A stretch of 64,000 nucleotides of DNA from Bacillus sp. A301a_S52 (GCA_024701455.1 JABXYP010000001.1:1554001-1618000), one strand, 5' to 3'; positions 45,052 through 56,010 are shown, counted from the stretch's first letter. Notes: generated by a model from the letters alone, not told the origin. Translations and numbers: made by a program.

Positions 45052-46587
45052 ATGAATCCGTTAGATATGTCTAAATTCGAAACGAAAATTGTGGTTAGAA
45101 CGATTAAGCATGATGATATAGAAAATATTATAGAATTGTCGAGGCTCTGCTTCCCTAATATGGAACCATGGAAACGATCACACTTAATAAGTCACTTGGA
45201 GATGTTTCCAGAAGGGCAATTTTGTGTAGAAATAGAAGGTCAAATTATTGGTTCATGTTCCAGTCTTATTATAAATTTCGATGAATATGATGATCAGCAT
45301 ACGTGGGCTGAAATAACCGATGAAGGTTACATTACCAATCATGACCCAGATGGCTATAATTTATATGGAATCGAAGTAGCTGTGCATCCCGACTTTCGCA
45401 GAATGAAGATTGGTCGGAGGCTCTATGAGGCAAGAAAAGAACTAGCAAGAAATATGAATTTAAAGAGTATTATTATTGGAGGAAGAATTCCTAATTATCG
45501 AATGCATGCTAATGATTTAACACCTCGACAGTATGTGGAAGAGGTATTGCATCATAATATATATGACCCTGTTTTAACTTTCCAAATAATGAACGGATTT
45601 ACGTTAAAGCGAATAAATAGGAATTATCTTATAGATGATGAAGCGTCAATGAAATATGCCACACTTATGGAGTGGAATAATGTTGATTATAGACCGACAA
45701 CTAAGCGACATTTCAAGACATCATTTCCAGTTAGAATTTGTGCTATTCAATATATGATGAAAAAAATTAATTCATTTGAAGAGTTTGCTCAGCAATGTGA
45801 CTATTACGCTGACGTAGGAGCAAGCTATGCGTCTGATTTTGTAGTTTTTCCAGAGATATTCACGACACAACTTTTATCTTTTATAGAAGAAAAAAGTGCT
45901 AGCCAAGCTATTAGACGATTGACCGAGTTTACAGAAGACTATATTAATTTATTCAATAATTTAGCCATTAAATATAATGTGAATATAATAGGTGGTTCTC
46001 ACTTTGTGGAAGAGGACGGTAAAATATTTAACATTGCTTACTTATTTAGACGAGATGGTACGATTGAAAAACAATATAAGATTCACATTACACCTAATGA
46101 ACGAAAATTTTGGGGGATACACGGTGGTGACAAAGTAGAGGTATTTGATACTGACTGTGGTAAAATAGCTATTCAAATCTGTTACGACATCGAATTTCCA
46201 GAGCTTGCAAGAATAGCAACAGAAAAAGGAGCAAACATTATCTTCACACCATTTTGTACAGATGAAAGACAAGGGTATTTACGAGTGAGATACTGTGCAC
46301 AGGCAAGAGCAATAGAAAATCAAGTATATACGATGATTGCTGGAACTGTCGGTAATCTCACCCACGTTGAAAATATGGATATTCAATATGCTCAATCTGG
46401 TATTTTTACGCCCTCTGATTTTGCGTTTCCTCGAGATGGGATCGTAGGAGAATGTCACCCAAACATCGAAACAGTAGTTGTAGGGGATGTGGATTTAGAA
46501 TTACTTCGGCGTCACCGAAAATCAGGAAATGTCACACAATGGCGTGATCGAAGAAAAGATTTGTATAGAGTAGACTATGATTGTTAA
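45052..46587 (+). CDS. GNAT acetyltransferase-nitrilase fusion (YhcX-like)
   Basis: A 511-residue two-domain enzyme. Residues 10-190 form a GNAT domain with the acetyl-CoA loop in VAVHPDFRRMKIGRRLYEAR. Residues 225-505 form a carbon-nitrogen hydrolase with the triad Glu268 (VFPEIF), Lys343 (KIHITPNE) and Cys377 (IQICYDIEFPE). The same fusion is known in Bacillus YhcX; substrate is not established. AAAGGATG lies about 7 nt before ATG 45052. Single gene. Confidence 0.9.
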   Translation: MNPLDMSKFETKIVVRTIKHDDIENIIELSRLCFPNMEPWKRSHLISHLEMFPEGQFCVEIEGQIIGSCSSLIINFDEYDDQHTWAEITDEGYITNHDPDGYNLYGIEVAVHPDFRRMKIGRRLYEARKELARNMNLKSIIIGGRIPNYRMHANDLTPRQYVEEVLHHNIYDPVLTFQIMNGFTLKRINRNYLIDDEASMKYATLMEWNNVDYRPTTKRHFKTSFPVRICAIQYMMKKINSFEEFAQQCDYYADVGASYASDFVVFPEIFTTQLLSFIEEKSASQAIRRLTEFTEDYINLFNNLAIKYNVNIIGGSHFVEEDGKIFNIAYLFRRDGTIEKQYKIHITPNERKFWGIHGGDKVEVFDTDCGKIAIQICYDIEFPELARIATEKGANIIFTPFCTDERQGYLRVRYCAQARAIENQVYTMIAGTVGNLTHVENMDIQYAQSGIFTPSDFAFPRDGIVGECHPNIETVVVGDVDLELLRRHRKSGNVTQWRDRRKDLYRVDYDC

Positions 46588-47233
46588 TCAAGCAAAAAAG
46601 AGTTTATTCCAAAAAGTCATTAGGCAGTGATAAACGGTTTGTGTCTAGTAGACAGTGGAAATAATAAGTATGATTTAAGCGGCTTTGGCTCAATTCCATA
46701 GAGCTAAGGCTGTTTAGTCTTTTTGAGGGTTCTTTTTGACCCTTGTCATGTACATGGGTTTCCCACTTTACGGAGAATGGGCATCTCCTACGATAGATAA
46801 TCGAAAAGGCACTTGCCATGGGAAAAGCAATAGTCAAAGAGACCACAGGATGGTTTCTCCGAGGAAGTTGATCATTGCCTAACGGAACTACTAAGACACG
46901 GTAAGATAAGGGTGAGTTGATATCACAGTGATGCGGGTGGAGAAAGTGTTAATCTATAACGGTTTCAGGATCTTTTGTATTGATAACACATATCTTAACA
47001 AGAGAATGTTTTGAAGATTATGAGCTCTACAAGCGAGAGATAATCTCTTATAATAAACGCAGTAACCTTTTTTTCTTTGTTCATTTTCGCTACAATAAGA
47101 GGAGGAAGGGAAAGGATGGAAGTTGATTAACGAGGGGAGAAGGTGAGATATTTCATAGAAGTGGCTACATTTTATTACCGGTTTACGTCATCTTTTGTAT
47201 GAGTAGATCGCTTTTTTATGGAAAAGAAGGTTA
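46588..47233. other. 650-bp intergenic region, possible decayed insertion
   Basis: Base composition is less AT-rich here than in other gaps. On the minus strand 46604-46846 is an 80-codon frame without ribosome site whose end (SRLNHTYYFHCLLDTNRL) looks protein-like and reminds me of transposase C-termini, but I cannot match it. Imperfect stem 46681-46720 (GGCTTTGGCTC with GAGCTAAGGCTG). Confidence 0.3.
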
Positions 47234-47262
47234 TTGCAACCACAAAAAGAAAGCGCTTAATA
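47234..47262 (+). promoter_or_regulatory. promoter with overlapping cre-like site upstream of galM
   Basis: TTGCAA (47234-47239), 17-nt spacer, TTAATA (47257-47262). AGAAAGCGCTTAAT (47248-47261) matches the cre consensus at 12 of 14 positions and covers the -10 region. Confidence 0.5.
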
Positions 47263-47336
47263 TAAAGGTGACCTTAGGAGAAAAAGAGAGGCATAGAAAA
47301 TAAGTAAAAAGAATTGTATTTAAGGAGATGGAGACG

Positions 47337-48353
47337 TTGAAAAAAGTGGCCGAGTTTGGCAATGAAGAAATCATAGCTTATACAATTAAAAATAAAGTGG
47401 GAATGACCTTAACAGCATTAAACTATGGAGCAGCCATTACGGAAATTTGTGTTTCGGATAGGTATGGTAAGAAAGAGAATGTTGTCGTTACATATGACAA
47501 TATAGAAGATTATGAAGATAACCCTTATTATCTAGGTGTTGTGGTCGGACGTACAGCTGGACGAACGAAAGATGGTTTGTTGATGGTTAACGGTAATAAC
47601 TATCAACTTGAAAAAAATGATGGCAATAATCATTTACATGGTGGCGTAAAAGGTTTGGCCAAGCGTGTGTGGAACGTTGAAGAAAAGCAGTCATCTCTTG
47701 TTTTTACATATGTAAGCGAAGATGAGGAAGATGGCTATCCTGGTCAAGTCTCGTTCAAATTAACGTATGAACTTACTGATAATAATGAGCTTATTATCAG
47801 TTACTATGCAGAGACAGACGCGATGACCCCGATTAATTTAACAAACCATACGTATTTCAATTTAAGCGGGGATAAGAAAAGGGATATACAAGAGCATAGT
47901 CTTCAAGTAGCAAGTTCAAACGTTTATGAATTAGACAATGAATCTATTCCAACAGGAATTGTTCCGGTAGATAAGTTCCGAGAATTGGATTTTAGAAACG
48001 CCAAAAAGGTGAAAGAAGCGTTTTTCTCTGATCACGATCAAATTGTTAAAGTTGGGAATGGAATCGACCATCCCTTTTTACTTGAAGGTGATTCAATAGA
48101 AGAAAAAATAGCTTTAATTGACCACATGTCAGGAAGAAAATTATTAGTAAAAACGAGTGATCCTGCAGTTGTTATATATTCTGGAAACCAAATAAAATCT
48201 ACACCTTTGTTAAATGGGGGAACTGCTAATAAATACGATGGAATATGTCTAGAAACACAGATGCCTCCAAATGAAACAGAGCGCTATTTAATTAATAAAG
48301 GTGAAATCTATCAAAAGCAAACAATCTTCTCGTTTGATACACTTGATGGTTAA
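47337..48353 (+). CDS. galM: aldose 1-epimerase (galactose mutarotase)
   Basis: Interconverts alpha and beta anomers of aldohexoses in the cytoplasm; 338 residues, normal length. NHTYFNLSGD carries the conserved His, the second His is in NHLHGG, and catalytic Glu is in GICLETQMPPNE. AAGGAG at 47322-47327 touches ATG 47328, leaving no spacing, so TTG 47337 (9 nt on) is the better start. Stand-alone, with a cre-overlapped promoter that fits sugar control. Confidence 0.9.
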   Translation: MKKVAEFGNEEIIAYTIKNKVGMTLTALNYGAAITEICVSDRYGKKENVVVTYDNIEDYEDNPYYLGVVVGRTAGRTKDGLLMVNGNNYQLEKNDGNNHLHGGVKGLAKRVWNVEEKQSSLVFTYVSEDEEDGYPGQVSFKLTYELTDNNELIISYYAETDAMTPINLTNHTYFNLSGDKKRDIQEHSLQVASSNVYELDNESIPTGIVPVDKFRELDFRNAKKVKEAFFSDHDQIVKVGNGIDHPFLLEGDSIEEKIALIDHMSGRKLLVKTSDPAVVIYSGNQIKSTPLLNGGTANKYDGICLETQMPPNETERYLINKGEIYQKQTIFSFDTLDG

Positions 48354-48430
48354 GGTACCTTCCTTTTCTTTGTCACTTTGCTATAATTAACTTTAGAAAA
48401 GTGAGTTAAGTGAGGAGGGGAATTTTTAAT

Positions 48431-48979
48431 TTGTTAAATTCCACAATATTACCTGCCATCCGTGACTTGAAAGATTTAGATAAAGTCGTTCAAACCAAAT
48501 TCGAATATATTGTCTTATTGAATACCCATATAGGGCAGTTAAAGAGTTTAGTCAAGATGTTGCATGATCACGACAAAAAAGTATTACTTCATGCTGACCT
48601 CGTTCAAGGGCTTAAGAATGATGAGTACGCGGCTCAATTTTTATGTAGAGATATTAGACCAGAGGGGCTCGTATCAACGAGAAAAAGTGTTTTACTAACG
48701 GCAAAAAAGGCAAAGTTACTTACTGTTCAGCGATTGTTCCTTTTAGACTCCCTCGCTTTAGAATCAAGTTATAATATGGTGGAAACGATTCAACCAGATT
48801 GTATCGAAGTTTTACCAGGGATTATGCCTCATATTATTAAAGAAATTTATGAAAAAACGAACACGCCTGTTATTGCTGGAGGCTTAATCAGAACAGAAAC
48901 AGAGGTGAAGGCAGCGATTAAGGCAGGGGCGGCGGCTGTTACAACTTCTAAAAAAACGCTATGGGACGCAACTTTTTAA
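48431..48979 (+). CDS. glpP: glycerol uptake operon antiterminator GlpP
   Basis: RNA-binding antiterminator that, with glycerol 3-phosphate bound, lets transcription pass the leader terminators of glpFK and glpD. About 182 residues. TIM-barrel-like blocks: HIGQLKSLVKMLHDHDKKV, HADLVQGLKNDEYAAQF, QRLFLLDSLALE, DCIEVLPGIMPHIIKEI and PVIAGGLIRTETEV. GAGGAGGGG (48412-48420) is upstream of TTG 48431; the in-frame GTG at 48410 lies inside that site. Directly precedes the genes it controls. Confidence 0.92.
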   Translation: MLNSTILPAIRDLKDLDKVVQTKFEYIVLLNTHIGQLKSLVKMLHDHDKKVLLHADLVQGLKNDEYAAQFLCRDIRPEGLVSTRKSVLLTAKKAKLLTVQRLFLLDSLALESSYNMVETIQPDCIEVLPGIMPHIIKEIYEKTNTPVIAGGLIRTETEVKAAIKAGAAAVTTSKKTLWDATF

Positions 48980-49016
48980 ACAAAGATAATTAAATATATT
49001 AATTATGCTCACGATA

Positions 49017-49045
49017 TTGACAACGCTTTCATAGTTTGGTTTAAT
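49017..49045 (+). promoter_or_regulatory. glpF promoter with overlapping cre
   Basis: TTGACA (49017-49022), 17-nt spacer, TTTAAT (49040-49045). TGACAACGCTTTCA (49018-49031) matches the CcpA cre consensus at 13 of 14 positions and overlaps the -35, the arrangement for catabolite repression of glycerol use. Confidence 0.8.
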
Positions 49046-49082
49046 AAAAATTAAGTTAATATTCTTTTCGATGGAGACACCG

Positions 49083-49146
49083 GAGACCAACGGAAATTAG
49101 CTTAGCATATTATTATGGCTAAGGATAATTCTGCTGGTCTCTTTTT
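49083..49146 (+). terminator. glpF leader terminator (GlpP antitermination target)
   Basis: GAGACCA (49083-49089) pairs with TGGTCTC (49135-49141), inner TTAGC/GCTAA, then five Ts. It stands 38 nt after the promoter and 100 nt before glpF, so it is an attenuator; a sister element precedes glpD. Confidence 0.85.
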
Positions 49147-49248
49147 CGTTGAGGATGATTAACATATTTTTTCCGATAGATGGGTAAAGAAAACTAATAG
49201 TAAAATGCTTTCTTTACCTTTATTTCAAACTAAGGGGGAATAAAGGGC

Positions 49249-50094
49249 ATGTCACCATTTTTAGGAGAAGTATTTGGAACGATGATACTTATCATCTTCG
49301 GTGCAGGGGTCGTGGCAGGAGTCGTCTTAAAGGGAACGAAAGCAGAAAATGGTGGTTGGATTGTTATTACAATGGCTTGGGGGTTAGGTGTCGCGTTAGG
49401 AGTATACGCCGTAGGTGAAATCAGTGGTGCCCACTTAAATCCGGCAGTAACGATCGGATTTGCTTTAATTGGAGAATTTCCATGGGCAGATGTACCGTCA
49501 TATATTACAGCTCAATTGATTGGTGCTTTCATAGGGGCGAGCTTAATATTCTGTCAATATTACGCTCATTTCAAAAAAACAGAAGAAGTGGGTCCGAAAT
49601 TAGCTGTATTTAGTACAGATCCAGCAATCAAGCATACACCATCAAATTATTTTAGTGAAGTGCTTGGCACGTTTGTTCTCGTCATTGGTTTACTTTTTAT
49701 TGGAGCTAATGAATTTACAGAAGGTCTGAATCCTTTAATTGTCGGGTTTTTAATCATTGCGATTGGTCTTTCTCTTGGAGGAACCACAGGATATGCAATA
49801 AACCCTGCTCGGGATTTAGGACCTAGAATTGCTCATGCTGTTTTACCTATCCCAGGTAAGGGTAGTTCAAATTGGGGATATGCATGGATACCAATTGCAG
49901 GACCAGTTATAGGAGGTGGGTTAGGAGCATTGATGTATGCAGCGTTATTTGAAGGGGTTATCTATAGTGCGCTTTGGATATTTATCGGATTATTCTTCGT
50001 GGTTTTACTTATCTCTTTCCAGTTGCACAAAAACAATATACGTCTGCACAAAAATAGAAAGGTTTATCATAATCCGAAAGAACAAAAAGCTTAG
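49249..50094 (+). CDS. glpF: glycerol uptake facilitator GlpF
   Basis: Aquaglyceroporin, 281 residues, six spans plus two half helices. Both NPA motifs are present: GAHLNPAVTIGFA and GYAINPARDLGPR, the second with the selectivity Arg. Lets glycerol diffuse into the cell for GlpK. ATG 49249 follows AAGGG. It is 12 bp from glpK. Confidence 0.95.
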   Translation: MSPFLGEVFGTMILIIFGAGVVAGVVLKGTKAENGGWIVITMAWGLGVALGVYAVGEISGAHLNPAVTIGFALIGEFPWADVPSYITAQLIGAFIGASLIFCQYYAHFKKTEEVGPKLAVFSTDPAIKHTPSNYFSEVLGTFVLVIGLLFIGANEFTEGLNPLIVGFLIIAIGLSLGGTTGYAINPARDLGPRIAHAVLPIPGKGSSNWGYAWIPIAGPVIGGGLGALMYAALFEGVIYSALWIFIGLFFVVLLISFQLHKNNIRLHKNRKVYHNPKEQKA

Positions 50095-51609
<1,515 letters not shown>

Positions 51610-51643
51610 TGTGGTCTCGATGAATACAAACAATGATGATTTA

Positions 51644-51652
51644 TGTTATAAT
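51644..51652 (+). promoter_or_regulatory. glpD promoter, extended -10
   Basis: TGTTATAAT (51644-51652) is a perfect -10 with TGn extension; the -35 is poor. About 38 nt before the leader terminator stem. Confidence 0.6.
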
Positions 51653-51689
51653 AGTCGTAAGTTAATCATGAAGGTCCGGAGATAAGGAG

Positions 51690-51739
51690 AGACCACAGCA
51701 CTTGAACATGTTTCATGTTCAAGTTGTTGTGGTCTTTTT
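51690..51739 (+). terminator. glpD leader terminator (GlpP antitermination target)
   Basis: AGACCACA (51690-51697) pairs with TGTGGTCT (51728-51735); inner ACTTGAACATG/CATGTTCAAGT makes the stem very long; then five Ts. CCGGAGA precedes it (51676-51682), and the same heptamer precedes the glpF stem (49080-49086), so it may be part of the GlpP recognition. Confidence 0.88.
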
Positions 51740-51777
51740 GTATATCTTGGCCTCTGAAGTTGAAAGGATGATGGGTG

Positions 51778-53445
51778 ATGGTGAAACCTTTTTCTGCGGT
51801 ACAAAGAGAAACTTATTTACAACAAATGAATGGAGATTCTGAACTGGATATTTTAGTTATTGGCGGTGGTATTACAGGAGCTGGTATTGCTCTTGATGCA
51901 ACGACAAGGGGATTATCAACAGGATTAGTAGATATGCAAGATTTCGCGGCCGGTACTTCCAGTCGCTCTACAAAACTAGTTCATGGTGGTTTGAGGTATT
52001 TAAAGCAGTTAGAGTTTAAAATTGTGGCAGAGGTAGGTAAAGAACGGGCAATCGTTTATGAAAACGCGCCACATGTGACCAATCCTGAATGGATGCTACT
52101 TCCTATTATTAAAGGAGGTACCTATGGTAAGTTAGCCTCTTCTGTAGGCTTAAAAGTTTATGATTTCTTAGCGGGTGTAAAACGCAAAGAGCGTCGAAAC
52201 ATGCTTAGTAAGCAGGAAACGATTGATAAAGAACCACTATTGAAGAGGGATACCTTGAAAGGTAGCGGTATTTATGTGGAGTATAAAACGGATGATGCTC
52301 GGCTCACACTTGAGATTTTAAAAGAAGCTGTTCATCGAGGAACGACGGCAGTTAACTATGCAAAGGCCGAGACGCTTATTTACGACAACGAAAAAGTGGC
52401 TGGTGCAAGAGTCAAAGATTTAGTGAGTGGCAAAACATATGATATAAGAGCTAAAAAAGTAATTAATGCGGCAGGTCCATGGGTAGATGACTTACGAGAA
52501 AAGGATAACTCTAAAAAAGGAAAATACCTCTATTTGACAAAAGGAGTTCATATTGTAATTGACCAGTCGCGTTTCCCTTTAAAGCAAGCAGTTTACTTCG
52601 ATACGAAAGATGATGGTCGGATGGTATTTGCCATACCGAGAGATGGAAAAACATACGTTGGAACGACTGATACGCATTACACGGAAGAAATAGATTCACC
52701 ACGTATGACAGAAGATGATTTAAGCTATTTAATTAATGCAACAAATTACATGTTCCCTACAGTTCAACTTAAGAGGGAAGATGTGGAATCTAGTTGGGCA
52801 GGATTAAGACCGCTTATTCATGAGGAAGGTAAAAGTGCCTCAGAAATCTCACGAAAAGATGAAATCTTTGAATCTAAATCAGGCCTTTTATCCATTGCAG
52901 GAGGGAAATTAACCGGGTATCGAAAAATGGCAGAACGTATCGTTGATATTGCAGCCAATGAATTAGGCATAAAAGAAAAAAGTACGACTGAAAAAATAAC
53001 TCTTTCCGGTGGTGATGTCGGTGGAGCAGATAATCTAACTAACTTCATAGAGGTGTGGACAGAGAAAGGGAAAGAGGTTGGATTAAGTGAAAAAGAGGCT
53101 AAACGATTAGTTTCATTGTACGGATCAAACGTTAAAAGATTACTAGAGATTATTGAAACATCCGGGAGTGAAAGTAAACATTACCATTTACCTGAAAGTG
53201 TTTTTGCCTCGCTAGTCTATGGAATCGAAGAAGAGATGGTCGTATCCCCAATTGATTTCTTTAATCGACGGACGAGTGAAGTTATTTTTGATATACACGC
53301 TGTGCATAAGCATAAAGAAGGGGTCATGAAATATATGAAGGACCGTTTCCATTGGAGTGATGAAGAGATCGAATTCCATGAGAAAATACTGGATGAAGAG
53401 TTATACTATGCTGCACACCCTATTGAAACTCGTGATAAAAACTAA
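51778..53445 (+). CDS. glpD: aerobic glycerol-3-phosphate dehydrogenase
   Basis: FAD flavoprotein at the membrane that oxidises glycerol 3-phosphate to DHAP and passes electrons to menaquinone. About 555 residues. N-terminal FAD site LVIGGGITGAGIALDA, then DMQDFAAGTSSRSTKLVHGG and RYLKQLEFK; SSWAGLRPLIHEE and IAGGKLTGYRKMAE follow. AAAGG (51763-51767) suits ATG 51778 or GTG 51775. Controlled by its own leader attenuator. Confidence 0.95.
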   Translation: MVKPFSAVQRETYLQQMNGDSELDILVIGGGITGAGIALDATTRGLSTGLVDMQDFAAGTSSRSTKLVHGGLRYLKQLEFKIVAEVGKERAIVYENAPHVTNPEWMLLPIIKGGTYGKLASSVGLKVYDFLAGVKRKERRNMLSKQETIDKEPLLKRDTLKGSGIYVEYKTDDARLTLEILKEAVHRGTTAVNYAKAETLIYDNEKVAGARVKDLVSGKTYDIRAKKVINAAGPWVDDLREKDNSKKGKYLYLTKGVHIVIDQSRFPLKQAVYFDTKDDGRMVFAIPRDGKTYVGTTDTHYTEEIDSPRMTEDDLSYLINATNYMFPTVQLKREDVESSWAGLRPLIHEEGKSASEISRKDEIFESKSGLLSIAGGKLTGYRKMAERIVDIAANELGIKEKSTTEKITLSGGDVGGADNLTNFIEVWTEKGKEVGLSEKEAKRLVSLYGSNVKRLLEIIETSGSESKHYHLPESVFASLVYGIEEEMVVSPIDFFNRRTSEVIFDIHAVHKHKEGVMKYMKDRFHWSDEEIEFHEKILDEELYYAAHPIETRDKN

Positions 53446-53526
53446 TAAAATTCCCTTTACTAAAGGCATGAAAATGCGTATAACTATACGTAGAAGTAGT
53501 GCTTTTAGTCAAGAGGAGGAAATGAT

Positions 53527-55260
53527 ATGGATTGGAAAGTACAGTATGAACGCTGGCGAACAAAACAAGATTTAGACAAGACACTAAAGAATGATTTGCT
53601 GGCATTAACGGATCATGAGAAAGATCTAGAGGAATGTTTCTACAAAAACCTCGAGTTTGGAACAGGCGGCATGCGTGGCGAGATCGGACCTGGAACAAAT
53701 CGTATGAACATTTATACGATTCGTAAAGGGGCACAAGGACTTGCCCAATATATAAAAGAAGCAGGGGCTGAAGCGGTAAAAAGAGGCGTTATAATTGCTC
53801 ATGACAATCGTCGCATGTCAAAAGAGTTTGCTCTTGAAGCGGCATGCACGTTAGGAGCAAATGGGGTTAAATCTTATGTTTTTAAAGCGTTACGACCGAC
53901 TCCAGAGCTGTCATTTGCCGTACGAGAGTTAGATTGCCATTCAGGGATTATGATTACAGCAAGCCATAACCCACCAGAATATAATGGATTTAAGGTGTAT
54001 GGAGAAGATGGCGCGCAACTTGTACCAGAGGATGCCGATCGCTTAATTGCTATGGTTGATGCTGTTGAAAATGAATTAGAGGTAAAGACCGAAGATCCTG
54101 TGAAATTAGAGCGTGATGGTCTGCTTCAATGGGTACTGGAAGAGATAGATGAAGCATACCTTAAACAGATGTCTAAAATAGTGATGGACAAGGCGTTAAT
54201 TGATGAAATGGGCGAGGCGTTATCTATCGTATTCACACCACTTCATGGAACGGCATATGTCCCGATGACAGAAGCATTGAAACGAGCAGGCTTTTCCAAT
54301 GTCCATGTAGTGGCAGAGCAGGCAGAGCCGGACACTGAATTTTCAACGGTGCAATCACCAAATCCAGAAGAGCATGAAGCATTTGAGTTAGCCATAAAAC
54401 TCGGTAAAGAAAAGCACGCTGATGTGCTTATAGCGACAGATCCAGATGCCGATCGTATCGGTCTTGCTGTTAAAAGTTACGATGGTGATTATCATGTCCT
54501 CTCTGGAAATCAAACGGGGGCTTTATTGTTAGACTACTTGTTAAAAAAGAAACAAGAATCGAAGACATTACCTGCTAATGGCGTGGTCATTAAAACAATT
54601 GTTACATCAGAACTAGGAAGAGCGATTGCAGATAGCTATAATTTGAAAACGCTTGATGTTTTAACAGGATTTAAATTTATAGGTGAAAAGATTAGACAGT
54701 TTGAACGTTCTGAGAAGGACACCTTTCTATTCGGCTATGAAGAAAGTTTTGGTTATCTAATTGAACCATTTGCAAGAGATAAAGATGCCATACAGCCTGG
54801 CCTTTTAGCTGCTGAAATGTGTGCTTATTATAAAAAACAAAATAAGACCTTATACGATGGGCTTATTCATATTTTTGATCAATACGGTTATTATTTAGAA
54901 GACCTAGCTTCATTTGTTTTTAAAGGAAAAGAAGGTGCTGAAAAAATGACCCGCATTATGGCCACTTTCCGAAAGGACATAGCAGAGGGGAAATTCTCTG
55001 ATGATGTACATAGTATTGAAGACTATAAAACAGGCGTCAGACATATACCTGCACAAAATCAGACAGAAACCATTAATTTACCAGCTTCCAATGTTCTGAA
55101 AATTATTTTAAAAGATGGGTCATGGTATTGTTTAAGACCTTCTGGTACTGAACCGAAGATCAAATGCTATTTTGGTGTGAAAGGGACTTCTATAGAAGAT
55201 GCCGAGCAGCGACTAGACGCGATTAAGAATGACGTATTACAAAAAGTTCAATCACTGTAA
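53527..55260 (+). CDS. pgcA: phosphoglucomutase (alpha-PGM, PgcA type)
   Basis: Interconverts glucose 1- and 6-phosphate, feeding UDP-glucose for wall teichoic acid and glycolipid. 577 residues. Active-site Ser146 in TASHNPPEYNG; metal loop DPDADRIG; sugar loop GYEESFGYL; phosphate-binding RPSGTEPKIK near the end. AGAGGAGGA precedes ATG 53527. It follows glpD by 80 bp, and may be read with it, but has a strong terminator of its own. B. subtilis PgcA is of this type and length. Confidence 0.93.
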   Translation: MDWKVQYERWRTKQDLDKTLKNDLLALTDHEKDLEECFYKNLEFGTGGMRGEIGPGTNRMNIYTIRKGAQGLAQYIKEAGAEAVKRGVIIAHDNRRMSKEFALEAACTLGANGVKSYVFKALRPTPELSFAVRELDCHSGIMITASHNPPEYNGFKVYGEDGAQLVPEDADRLIAMVDAVENELEVKTEDPVKLERDGLLQWVLEEIDEAYLKQMSKIVMDKALIDEMGEALSIVFTPLHGTAYVPMTEALKRAGFSNVHVVAEQAEPDTEFSTVQSPNPEEHEAFELAIKLGKEKHADVLIATDPDADRIGLAVKSYDGDYHVLSGNQTGALLLDYLLKKKQESKTLPANGVVIKTIVTSELGRAIADSYNLKTLDVLTGFKFIGEKIRQFERSEKDTFLFGYEESFGYLIEPFARDKDAIQPGLLAAEMCAYYKKQNKTLYDGLIHIFDQYGYYLEDLASFVFKGKEGAEKMTRIMATFRKDIAEGKFSDDVHSIEDYKTGVRHIPAQNQTETINLPASNVLKIILKDGSWYCLRPSGTEPKIKCYFGVKGTSIEDAEQRLDAIKNDVLQKVQSL

Positions 55261-55271
55261 GTACTATTTTA

Positions 55272-55310
55272 AAATAAACAGAGGTCAATCCAGACTTCTG
55301 TTTATTTTTT
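55272..55310 (+). terminator. intrinsic terminator of pgcA
   Basis: AAATAAACAGA (55272-55282) pairs perfectly with TCTGTTTATTT (55297-55307), then T-run to 55310. Confidence 0.92.
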
Positions 55311-55573
55311 GAATAAAAGGAAAAAAACTTAACTTTTTTTAAAAGAATTATAAATAATTAACCTATAAAGTAGGATTATTTAGTGATTATTTTGTATATT
55401 TGTCATAAAATTTACGAATTTTGACGCTTTTAGATGGAAATCGCGTGGTAGTCTATGGTAAAATGACGATTACAGTCACACTATAAAATGGGTGTCTTAT
55501 CATCCATTTAGACATGGCGAATAAAGAAATACGCTCAATAAATAAATGTAATTAATGTGAGGCGATTAGACAG
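55311..55573. other. AT-rich intergenic region before the Spo0E-like gene
   Basis: TTGACG (55421-55426) occurs but with no good -10 at the right distance. No gene visible. Confidence 0.3.
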
Positions 55574-55759
55574 ATGGGATTTGAACATTCATTAAAAGAA
55601 CAAATGGAAGTCAAGCGGGCATTAATGATCGTATCTGCAAATAAATATGGTTTTACGTCCTCAGAGGCGATTCGCTATAGTCAGGAGCTTGACCAATTGA
55701 TGAATATCTATCGAAAGGTAACAGAAGGTAATAAAACTACCCCTGTCTCGTCGAATTAA
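55574..55759 (+). CDS. Spo0E-like aspartyl-phosphate phosphatase
   Basis: A 61-residue helical-hairpin protein of the Spo0E family, which dephosphorylates Spo0A-P and so delays sporulation. The family signature SxELDxLMNxY is present as SQELDQLMNIYRK (about 38-50) behind the first helix. Start ATG 55574, about 10 nt after GAGGCG. Single gene. Its proximity to other regulators here is not informative by itself. Confidence 0.82.
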   Translation: MGFEHSLKEQMEVKRALMIVSANKYGFTSSEAIRYSQELDQLMNIYRKVTEGNKTTPVSSN

Positions 55760-55858
55760 ATGGACACAATGGTTAAATAGGCAATCATTTTGCTTAGTTG
55801 AATTGAGACACGTTGCAAACTGCAAGGTGTTTTTTAACATTTTAAATAGCACACATAA

Positions 55859-55870
55859 TGAAACGTTTCA
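55859..55870. promoter_or_regulatory. LacI-type operator candidate O1
   Basis: Perfect palindrome TGAAACGTTTCA, identical to the second copy at 55999-56010, 140 bp apart centre to centre. LacI-family proteins bind such CG-centred palindromes; the LacI gene of this cluster is 1 kb away. Confidence 0.7.
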
Positions 55871-55964
55871 CTATTTGTATCTATTGTTAAACTTTTTAAA
55901 TTACTTAAAACACCTGTAAAACCAGCAGTTAAGCTAAAATATAATGTGAATCATAAAAAAGCCC

Positions 55965-55993
55965 TTGAAATTTAAGCGCTTACATAATACAAT
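55965..55993 (+). promoter_or_regulatory. promoter of the dapA-like/lacI/tct cluster, with internal cre
   Basis: TTGAAA (55965-55970), 17-nt spacer, TACAAT (55988-55993). TTTAAGCGCTTACA (55971-55984) in the spacer matches the cre consensus at 13 of 14 positions, so CcpA repression is likely. Confidence 0.8.
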
Positions 55994-55998
55994 GATGG

Positions 55999-56010
55999 TG
56001 AAACGTTTCA
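55999..56010. promoter_or_regulatory. LacI-type operator candidate O2
   Basis: TGAAACGTTTCA, 5 nt beyond the -10, covering the expected start of transcription. Binding here would block initiation, and with O1 could form a loop. Confidence 0.75.
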
